This document shows positions 13,153 to 19,595 of a stretch of 20,819 nucleotides of DNA, piece after piece. The DNA lies in assembly GCA_021796905.1 (NCBI GenBank), contig JAKABK010000004.1, positions 1 to 20,819 on the forward strand, in the 5' to 3' direction. A program made the position numbers and the translations under genes. Under the pieces are notes generated by a model, which had not been told where the DNA came from, made no database searches, and saw only the letters and a program-made list of their open reading frames with translations. This DNA is from Actinomycetes bacterium. Lineage in GTDB: Bacteria; Actinomycetota; Acidimicrobiia; Acidimicrobiales; Palsa-688. Within the stretch, counting starts at the first letter, position 1. Each line of letters begins with the position of its first letter.

Positions 13153-13935
13153 TCAGGGGGCCGGCGGAACGTCCCGCAGGTGAACCACGTCGGCGGCGCT
13201 CAACGCCTCGGGGGGTCTGTCGCCGAAGGCGACCAGGAGCCGCCCACCGGGGTCGACCCCGACGGCCGTTCCCCGCCGGACCCCGCTGGCGTCCTCGACC
13301 GCCACCCGCCGGCCGACCGTGGCGCAAGTCGCCGCGTACTCCCCCGCGACATCGTCCCAACGGCCGTAGCGTCCATCCAGCTCTCGAAGCACTGCGACGA
13401 GCAGCTCGGCCCTGCCGACCGGGCGTCGCGCGGCCTCCTCGAAGCTGATCGCGCCAGCTGGTGCCGCCGAGACGTTGAGCCCGAGGCCTACCACGACAGC
13501 GTCGCCGAGCACCTCGGCGAGGATCCCTGCGAGCTTGGCATCCCCGACGAGCAGGTCGTTGGGCCACTTGAGCCCGGGGGTGAAGCCTCCCAGGCGCCGG
13601 CACGCCGCTACGGCGGAGAGACCGACCGCCGAGGTGACCAGATGGAGCCGGTCGGGAGCGAGGCCGGAGGGACGCAACAGGACCGAGGCGAGCAGGGCCG
13701 TGCCGGCGGGAGCCTCCCAGCGCCGACCGAGACGCCCCCGGCCGGCGCTCTGGTGGTCGGCGACGACGACCAGGCCCTCGGCGGCGCCGGCGCGGGCCGC
13801 GTCGAGCGCGACCCGGTTGGTGGAGTCGGTCTCATCCAACCAGCGGAGCCCGCCGAAGCGGGTTGACGCAGCCAGCTCGGCGGCCAGTCGCTCGCGGGGG
13901 GCTCGCTCGGGGGGAACTCGCTCGGGATCGTCCAC
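13153..13935 (-). CDS. birA: Biotin--[acetyl-CoA-carboxylase] ligase, class I (no DNA-binding domain)
   Basis: 260 aa from GTG 13935. BirA activates biotin with ATP and attaches it to a lysine of biotin carboxyl carrier domains. Motifs: the substrate-sensing ETDSTNRVALD (35-45), the biotinyl-AMP loop HQSAGRGRLGRRW (61-73), GLKWPNDLLVG (121-131, with the key Lys) and VGLGLNVS (149-156). There is no N-terminal helix-turn-helix, so it should not act as a repressor. The frame continues to 14037, but that part is antisense to the carboxylase gene and not conserved. The divergent accA3-like gene starts 19 bp away and encodes the probable substrate. No convincing ribosome-binding site is seen for either gene of the pair. 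Confidence 0.93.
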   Translation of the reverse strand: MDDPERVPPERAPRERLAAELAASTRFGGLRWLDETDSTNRVALDAARAGAAEGLVVVADHQSAGRGRLGRRWEAPAGTALLASVLLRPSGLAPDRLHLVTSAVGLSAVAACRRLGGFTPGLKWPNDLLVGDAKLAGILAEVLGDAVVVGLGLNVSAAPAGAISFEEAARRPVGRAELLVAVLRELDGRYGRWDDVAGEYAATCATVGRRVAVEDASGVRRGTAVGVDPGGRLLVAFGDRPPEALSAADVVHLRDVPPAP

Positions 13936-13954
13936 GGTGAAAGACTGCCCTGCT

Positions 13955-15811
13955 GTGCCCAGCAAGGTCCTGATCGCCAACCGGGGGGAGATCGCCGTCC
14001 GGGTCATTCGCACCTGCCGGCAGCTGGGTGTCGCCACTGTCGCGGTGTACTCGGAACTGGACCGAGACGCCCTGCACGTACGCCTCGCCGACGAGGCCTA
14101 CGCTCTCGGCGGCCGGACCGCCGCCGAGAGCTACCTCGACACCGAGGCGATCCTCGGCGTCGCCGCACGCAGCGGCGCCGACGCACTCCACCCCGGCTAC
14201 GGGTTCTTCTCCGAGAACGCCGGGTTCGCCCGGGCGGTGACCGCAGCCGGGTTGACCTGGATCGGCCCTCCCGCGGAGGCGATCGAGGTGATGGGGGACA
14301 AGATCAGCTCCCGGATCGCCGCCGCCAGGGCCGGCGTCGAGAGCGTCCCGGGGACAACCGAGGTGATCCGCTCCCCCGACGAGGTCGTCGCCTTCGGCGA
14401 GCGCCACGGCTGGCCGGTCGCGATCAAGGCCGCCTACGGCGGTGGGGGCAGGGGGATGCGGGTGGTGCGCGCCGCGGCCGACGCCGCCGAGGCGCTCGAG
14501 TCGGCACAGCGGGAGGCGGAGAAGGCGTTCGGCCGCTCCGAGAGCTACCTGGAGCGCTACCTGACCTGGCCCCGCCACGTCGAGGTCCAGGTCTTCGCCG
14601 ACCGTCACGGGAACTGTCTCCACCTCGGGACCCGGGACTGCTCCGCCCAACGCCGCCACCAGAAGCTGATCGAGGAGGCCCCCGCCCCCGGGATCCCGCC
14701 CGAGGTCCTCCGGGCAATGGGCGACGCGGCGGTGAAGGTAGCGGTCGCCTGCGGATACCAGAACGCCGGGACCGTGGAGCTGATCTACCAGGACGGAGAG
14801 TTCTGGTTCCTCGAGATGAACACCCGGCTCCAAGTGGAGCACCCGGTCACCGAAGCGGTCGTCGGCCGCGACCTGGTCGCCCTCCAGCTCGCGATCGCCG
14901 ACGGCGAGCCGCTCCCCTTCGCCCAGGACGACGTCGAGCTGCGCGGGCACGCCTTCGAGGTACGGATCAACGCCGAGGACCCCGCCGGCGGTCGGTTCCT
15001 GCCGTCCCCGGGCCGGATCACCCGCTTCTACCGGCCCGACGGCTTCGGGGTACGGACCGACGCCGGCTACGACGAGGGCGACACGGTCAGCCAGTACTAC
15101 GACAACCTGATCGCCAAGCTGGTCACCTGGGGCCCGGACCGGGAGTCGGCCCGCCGGCGGATGCTCGCCGCGCTCGACGAGCTGGTCGTCGAAGGGGTGG
15201 CGACGACGGTGCCTGCCGACAAGGCGATCCTGTCCCACCCCGACTTCGTGGCGCTCCGCCACTCCACCAACTGGGTCGAAGAGCGCCTCGATCTCTCCGG
15301 GGTCGCGGCGCCGGTGGCGCCCGGACCGGAGGAGAGCAACGGCGGGGAGAACAAGGTCCGCCGTGACGTCGAGGTGGAGGTCGACGGCCGGCGTTTCAAC
15401 GTGGCGCTCTGGGTTCCCGAGACCGCCGCGGCCGGCCCGAGCGCCCCCCGGACCCGGCCGAGGACCGCCTCCGCCACCGCTGCTGCCGCCAAGGCGGGCG
15501 GCGCCGGCGGAGGGGCGGTCACGGTCCCGATGCAGGGCACGATCGTCAAGGTGCTCGTCTCAGAAGGCCAACGGGTCGAAGCCGGCCAGGCGGTAGTGGT
15601 GCTGGAGGCGATGAAGATGGAGAACAACATCGCCACCGAGACCTCCGGCACGGTCCAGGAGGTGCGGGTCTCCCCGGGTGACGCAGTCGGCACCGGTGAC
15701 GTGGTCGTGCTGATCGCTCGGGCCGACCCGGGACGGCCGGATGGACGAGATGGCGCTCCGAGCGGCACCAGCAGCGTCGGCACCAGCGACGCGTCTGCGG
15801 ACGGGGCGTGA
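13955..15811 (+). CDS. accA3: Acyl-CoA carboxylase biotin carboxylase/carrier alpha subunit, AccA3-like
   Basis: 618 aa from GTG 13955. Carboxylates its own biotin with ATP and bicarbonate and passes CO2 to a separate AccD-type carboxyltransferase acting on acetyl- or propionyl-CoA. N-terminal biotin carboxylase: KVLIANRGEIAVRVIRTC (4-21), HPGYGFFSEN (79-88), ATP-grasp loop AYGGGGRGM (160-168), FLEMNTRLQVEHPVTE (285-300) and VRINAED (336-342). The C-terminal carrier domain begins near 522 with VTVPMQGTIVKVLV and bears the biotinylation site EAMKMEN, Lys554. An Ala/Pro-rich linker (490-520) joins them. Unusually, about 28 residues rich in Gly, Ser and Asp follow the carrier domain. The frame is open far upstream, but family homology starts at VPSKVLIANR. 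No carboxyltransferase gene is in the window. Confidence 0.95.
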   Translation: MPSKVLIANRGEIAVRVIRTCRQLGVATVAVYSELDRDALHVRLADEAYALGGRTAAESYLDTEAILGVAARSGADALHPGYGFFSENAGFARAVTAAGLTWIGPPAEAIEVMGDKISSRIAAARAGVESVPGTTEVIRSPDEVVAFGERHGWPVAIKAAYGGGGRGMRVVRAAADAAEALESAQREAEKAFGRSESYLERYLTWPRHVEVQVFADRHGNCLHLGTRDCSAQRRHQKLIEEAPAPGIPPEVLRAMGDAAVKVAVACGYQNAGTVELIYQDGEFWFLEMNTRLQVEHPVTEAVVGRDLVALQLAIADGEPLPFAQDDVELRGHAFEVRINAEDPAGGRFLPSPGRITRFYRPDGFGVRTDAGYDEGDTVSQYYDNLIAKLVTWGPDRESARRRMLAALDELVVEGVATTVPADKAILSHPDFVALRHSTNWVEERLDLSGVAAPVAPGPEESNGGENKVRRDVEVEVDGRRFNVALWVPETAAAGPSAPRTRPRTASATAAAAKAGGAGGGAVTVPMQGTIVKVLVSEGQRVEAGQAVVVLEAMKMENNIATETSGTVQEVRVSPGDAVGTGDVVVLIARADPGRPDGRDGAPSGTSSVGTSDASADGA

Positions 15812-15940
15812 TCTCGGGGCGCAACGACCGGGCGAGCAACGACCGGGCGTGATCTCGGTGAACAACGACGACCTCGGTGAGCCAGCGCGTGGTTCTCACG
15901 CTCCGATCGCACCGAGATGATCCGGACGCGCCGAGATCAC
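15804..15940. repeat. Cluster of short direct and inverted repeats (GTGATCTCGG / CAACGACCGGGCG)
   Basis: GGGCGTGATCTCGG occurs at about 15805-15818 and 15845-15858. Between them, GCAACGACCGGGCG is tandemly repeated (15821-15834 and 15836-15849, period 15). Downstream, CACCGAGAT (15910-15918) and CCGAGATCAC (15931-15940) are reverse complements of the ATCTCGGTG and GTGATCTCGG elements, so the whole can pair as nested stems. It begins over the last codons of the carboxylase gene. It could be a terminator, a dispersed intergenic repeat or a protein-binding array; the sequence alone does not decide. Confidence 0.65.
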
Positions 15941-16102
15941 CCACTTCGGGTCCCGCCCCGCCCTCGCCCGGGCGCCCGCCCGGGGGCCCGCCGCCGGGCC
16001 CGCCGCCGGGCGAGCGGCGGACCGGGACACTGCCGGCGGACCGGGACACCCTCGGCGCCCAGGCGCAGCGGAAGACGTGTGCCCGGCGGCGGCGCCGGCC
16101 TC
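15812..16102. other. 291-bp repeat-rich spacer between convergent genes
   Basis: Lies between the stops of the carboxylase gene (plus) and the dimethylformamidase-like gene (minus). The frames that run through it read antisense into the flanking genes and have no family character. It holds the short direct and inverted repeats at 15804-15940 and a G+C-only stretch around 15956-16020 with repeated CCCGCCGCCGGG, followed by two copies of GCGGACCGGGACAC (16017 and 16036). The Smal-like CGCCCGGGCG block near 15966 can fold strongly and may end transcription. Confidence 0.6.
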
Positions 16103-17863
16103 TCACGAGCCGATCGGCTGCACCGACCGCCAGTTGGGCTGTGGTGGCTCGATGTGGCCGGCCGGGCCCTGACCGAACACGTGGAGCAGGTTTCCGACGA
16201 TGCGCAGCAGCACCGGCTGGCAGCCACTGATCCCCAGGTTGCAGAACCGGAGGTCGCCGATGAAGACGGTGTCACCGGTGTCTATCACCCCCGCTCCGCT
16301 GGCCGGATCGGTGTAGTAGGTGAAGTCCGAGTAGGTGTGGCCGGACCACTCACCCTGGTTGGTGTAGACCTCGCTCAGGGGGATCGGCGAGTGCGCCAGG
16401 ACCTGGAGGTCCGCCGGGGTCAGGCCACTGCCCGGGTCGAGGTGGTCGATGTCGGAGCCGATGACGTCGGGGATCTCCGAGCCGTTGTGCAATCCGGTCC
16501 CAGCGAAGACCCAAGAGGACGCGTCGTAGACGACCATCGGAGCGTTCGGCTCCCCCGGCAACATGTAGCCGGCGTACTCCTGGCCGGTGAGCGAACTGTC
16601 GACAGGGGGCCACTGGTTGGAAGTGACCAGGTTGGGGTTCCCACCGTGGGACTCCGGGTCCTCCTGCGGATTGCGGTAGTCGACGATCTCGCGGTCCGCG
16701 CCGAGCGGGGAGGCTTGGAGGCGGGCGTGGCGCACGATCGCGGCACCGCTGAAGAACAGGATGTTGACCCCGTGGGCCATCGCCGCCCTGGCCGCCTGCA
16801 GCTCGGTATAGGTCCAGGTCTCGTCGTGGTCGAGCGACAGCCAGGCGCGGTGCTGCAGGGCGAAGCGCGGGTGCTGACTGAGGGTGATGTCGGTCACATA
16901 GGTGACGTCGAGGCCGTGCTCTTCCATCCAGTAGATGAGCGGGTACTCGTTGCCGAAGAAGTCCTCGGCACCGTTGCCCTGGGCGAAGGGCCGGTCGAGG
17001 GAGACCACCCGGGCCCGGTTGCAGGGCGGGTAGGTGTAGTTGTCGAGGATGCAGGGACCCGTGCCCTGGTAGAAATCGTAGCCGCCGAAGGTGTTCCACC
17101 CCTCCTCGGTGAGGGTCCGGTTCACCACCATGTAAGCCGCGTGGCTGTTCGGGTCCCACACCGTCAGCAGCACGTACGCCTGCTGGTTGCCGCTGCCGAT
17201 GAGCTTCAGGACGTAGTCACCCGGAGGCCAGCTCGACGTCACGTGCACCATCATCGAGCGCGTCCAGTTGTCGCAGCTCACCATGTTGGTGGCGTGGTCC
17301 ACCGGGCAGGCCGGTTGCTGGCGTCCCGGCACCGTTCCCGACGCCCACACCTGGCGGCCCCCCTTGCCCTGGTAGTAGCCCATCCGATATGCGACGACGT
17401 GGAACGACGGAGCGGTCGTCGACACGTACAGGCCGAACGACTGGCCGTCGGCAACGTAGTTGCGGTCGGCGAAACCCTCGATCATGCCGGTCCTCGGCGC
17501 GTCGGTGATCCTCCACGCGCTCGTGCCCGGCTTGCGGTTCTCGGCGATGATCGCCTTCGACTCCACGCCGTAGGGACCGAGGAAGGTCGCCCCGCCCGCA
17601 GAAGGGCTCCCGCCCGCGGAGGGGCTCGCGCCGGCGGAGGAACGCCCGCTCGCGGAGGCACGCTCGGCGCTCGCCCCAGCAGCCACAGCACGGTGGGTGG
17701 GGCCGTGGCCACGTTGCGCTCGTCGGCCTCCGGGTACCACTGCGATCAGCACCACCGCGACGACCACGAGGGCCAGGACGCAGGAGACACCCAGGCGGCG
17801 CCGACGGATCGTGCGCCGACGGGCACGGCGTCTCGCTTCGCGTGTGGGCGGCACCTGGCCCAA
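16103..17863 (-). CDS. Membrane-anchored N,N-dimethylformamidase large-subunit-like protein
   Basis: 586 aa from a TTG start with GAGGAGGAGGT just upstream. An Arg-rich N-terminus (8-23) and a hydrophobic segment (24-44) form a signal anchor. An Ala/Ser/Gly linker with SPSAGG copies (~60-92) precedes an extracytoplasmic domain. That domain carries the pattern I associate with the N,N-dimethylformamidase beta-subunit-like family of actinobacteria: ENRKPGTSAWRI (108-119), IEGFADRNYV (128-137), LYVSTTAPSFHVVAYRMGYY (145-164), WPPGDYVLKLIGSG (212-225) and SLDHDETW (343-350). Formamidase itself is a cytoplasmic iron enzyme; secreted family members have no established substrate. Paired cysteines (186/197, 271/281) suit the cell exterior. 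It follows the mutase gene by 85 bp but has its own ribosome-binding site and promoter-like box. Confidence 0.85.
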   Translation of the reverse strand: MGQVPPTREARRRARRRTIRRRRLGVSCVLALVVVAVVLIAVVPGGRRAQRGHGPTHRAVAAGASAERASASGRSSAGASPSAGGSPSAGGATFLGPYGVESKAIIAENRKPGTSAWRITDAPRTGMIEGFADRNYVADGQSFGLYVSTTAPSFHVVAYRMGYYQGKGGRQVWASGTVPGRQQPACPVDHATNMVSCDNWTRSMMVHVTSSWPPGDYVLKLIGSGNQQAYVLLTVWDPNSHAAYMVVNRTLTEEGWNTFGGYDFYQGTGPCILDNYTYPPCNRARVVSLDRPFAQGNGAEDFFGNEYPLIYWMEEHGLDVTYVTDITLSQHPRFALQHRAWLSLDHDETWTYTELQAARAAMAHGVNILFFSGAAIVRHARLQASPLGADREIVDYRNPQEDPESHGGNPNLVTSNQWPPVDSSLTGQEYAGYMLPGEPNAPMVVYDASSWVFAGTGLHNGSEIPDVIGSDIDHLDPGSGLTPADLQVLAHSPIPLSEVYTNQGEWSGHTYSDFTYYTDPASGAGVIDTGDTVFIGDLRFCNLGISGCQPVLLRIVGNLLHVFGQGPAGHIEPPQPNWRSVQPIGS

Positions 17864-17867
17864 TCCG

Positions 17868-17878
17868 ACCTCCTCCTC
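17868..17878 (-). promoter_or_regulatory. Strong Shine-Dalgarno GAGGAGGAGGT deciding the TTG start at 17863
   Basis: The core GGAGG lies about 5 nt before TTG 17863. The next in-frame start, GTG 17854, would be too far away. It contrasts with the SD-less genes in the window. Confidence 0.7.
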
Positions 17879-17889
17879 GCCTCCCGGTC

Positions 17890-17895
17890 ACGCTA
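17890..17895 (-). promoter_or_regulatory. TAGCGT -10-like box for the dimethylformamidase-like gene
   Basis: TAGCGT ends 26 nt before the TTG. Transcription starting 6-7 nt downstream would give a ~20-nt leader that contains the Shine-Dalgarno, the leadered counterpart of the same TAGNNT box. Confidence 0.35.
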
Positions 17896-17948
17896 CATCC
17901 GGGGTGGCGGCGCAGGCCGCGCGCCCCGGGCCCGGAGCGACCGGCAGA

Positions 17949-19523
17949 TCAGGGCTGGTGGACTCCCATCTCGGCTCGCAGCACGTCACTCACCTCACCG
18001 AGGGTCCCCCGCCGCCGGAGCGCTTCTTTCATCGGAGGGAGCAGGTTGGCGCTGCCCCGGGCGGCAACCGCCAGCTCCGCGAGAGCGGCGTCGAGCGCCC
18101 CGGCATCCCTCGCCGCACGCGTCGCACGCACCCTCGCGACCTGGTGGGCCTGGCCGGCGGGGTCGATCGGGAAGACCTCCACCGGTGCCGGCCGATCGTC
18201 GGCGAAGCGGTTGACCCCGACCACCACCTTTCGACCGGCGTCGACGGCAACCGTGTGGTCGTAGGCGGCCTGCTCGATCTCGTCCTGGATGAAACCGGCC
18301 TCGATGGCCGCCACCGCCCCGCCCATCGCGTCGATCCTCTCCAGGTAATCCCAGGCGGCCACCTCGACGGCGTCGGTGAGCGACTCGACGAAGTACGAGC
18401 CGCCGAGGGGGTCGACGGTGTCGGCGACCCCGGACTCGTGGGCGATGATCTGCTGGGTGCGCAACGCGATCCGAGCGGAGCGCTCGGTAGGCAGGCCGAG
18501 GGCCTCGTCGAAGCTGTTGGCGTGCAGGCTCTGGGTCCCCCCGAGGACCGCAGCGAGGGACTGGAGGGTGACCCGGGCCACGTTGTTGTCGGGCTGCTGG
18601 GCGGTGAGGGTCGACCCGCCGGTCTGGGTGTGGAAGCGCATCACCAGGCTCCGCCGATCCCTAGCCCCGAAGCGGCCGGCCATGATCGCCGCCCACATCC
18701 GCCGGGCCGCCCGGTACTTGGCGACCTCCTCGAAGAAGTTGTTGTGGGCATTCCAGAAAAAGCTCAGGCGCGGACCGATCTCGTCGACCGCGAGCCCCGC
18801 GTCGATCGCCGCCTCGACGTAGGCGATCGCGTTGGCGAGGGTGAACGCGATCTCCTGGACCGCGGTCGAGCCGGCCTCGCGGATGTGATAACCGGAGATG
18901 GAGATGGTGTTCCAGCGGGGCAGGTGCTGGCGGCAATAGGCGAAGATGTCGGTGACGATCCTCATCGACGGGCGTGGCGGGAAGATGAACGTGCCCCGGG
19001 CGACGTACTCCTTCAAGATGTCGTTCTGGATCGTCCCGCCGAGGTGGGCCGGGTCGACGCCTTGCTCCTCGGCGACGAGCTGGTAGAGCAGGAGCAGGAT
19101 CGCCGCGGTGGCGTTGATCGTCATCGAGGTGGTGATCTGGTCCAGGGGCAGGCCGGCGAGCAGTACTCGCATGTCGTCGATCGAGTCGATCGCCACCCCG
19201 ACCCGGCCGACCTCGCCCTCCGAGCGGGGGTGGTCGGAGTCGTAGCCCATCTGGGTGGGCAGGTCGAAGGCACACGACAACCCGGTACCGCCGGCGGCGA
19301 GCAGCAATTTCCAACGCTCGTTGGTCGCCTCGGCGGTCCCGAAACCCGAGTACTGCCGGATCGTCCAGGGGCGCCCCCGGTACATGGTGGGGTGGATGCC
19401 CCGGGTGAAGGGCGGCTCGCCCGGCTCGCCGAGGCGCTCCGAGGGGTCCCAGCCGTCGAGGTCGCCGGGCCGGTAGACCGCCCGGATCTCGATCCCCGAA
19501 TCGGTCCGGCGCTGCTCGCTCAT
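17949..19523 (-). CDS. mcmA: Methylmalonyl-CoA mutase catalytic subunit without B12-binding domain
   Basis: 524 aa. Radical B12 acyl-CoA mutase substrate-binding barrel: [11 protein letters not shown] (54-64), [15 protein letters not shown] (85-99), [24 protein letters not shown] (163-186, Arg at 176), [14 protein letters not shown] (205-218), [25 protein letters not shown] and [16 protein letters not shown]. Tyr58, Arg176 and His213 are each exactly 31 below Tyr89, Arg207 and His244 of Propionibacterium methylmalonyl-CoA mutase, the residues that bind the substrate carboxylate and carbonyl. This supports methylmalonyl-CoA rather than isobutyryl-CoA (Phe/Gln) as substrate. The protein ends before the DxHxxG cobalamin domain, so a separate small subunit is needed; none is in the window. 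The ATG has GGAG directly abutting it and a TAGGCT box 7 nt upstream, suggesting leaderless expression. Confidence 0.94.
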   Translation of the reverse strand: MSEQRRTDSGIEIRAVYRPGDLDGWDPSERLGEPGEPPFTRGIHPTMYRGRPWTIRQYSGFGTAEATNERWKLLLAAGGTGLSCAFDLPTQMGYDSDHPRSEGEVGRVGVAIDSIDDMRVLLAGLPLDQITTSMTINATAAILLLLYQLVAEEQGVDPAHLGGTIQNDILKEYVARGTFIFPPRPSMRIVTDIFAYCRQHLPRWNTISISGYHIREAGSTAVQEIAFTLANAIAYVEAAIDAGLAVDEIGPRLSFFWNAHNNFFEEVAKYRAARRMWAAIMAGRFGARDRRSLVMRFHTQTGGSTLTAQQPDNNVARVTLQSLAAVLGGTQSLHANSFDEALGLPTERSARIALRTQQIIAHESGVADTVDPLGGSYFVESLTDAVEVAAWDYLERIDAMGGAVAAIEAGFIQDEIEQAAYDHTVAVDAGRKVVVGVNRFADDRPAPVEVFPIDPAGQAHQVARVRATRAARDAGALDAALAELAVAARGSANLLPPMKEALRRRGTLGEVSDVLRAEMGVHQP

Positions 19524-19530
19524 CTCCGGG

Positions 19531-19536
19531 AGCCTA
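19531..19536 (-). promoter_or_regulatory. TAGGCT -10-like box, leaderless promoter candidate for the mutase
   Basis: TAGGCT ends 7 nt before ATG 19523, in the 72-bp gap after the MoeB-like gene. The GGAG touching the ATG has no spacer and cannot work as a normal ribosome-binding site. Confidence 0.5.
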
Positions 19537-19595
19537 CGGGGAGCCGAGCCCGGCGGAGATCGCCGAGCCGGGCAGAGGCCTCCTTTCCCCTGCCG

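Noticed and set aside
15804..15940. Insertion-sequence remnant or MITE
   Set aside because: Inverted elements are present, but no target-site duplication, transposase fragment or clear termini could be found.
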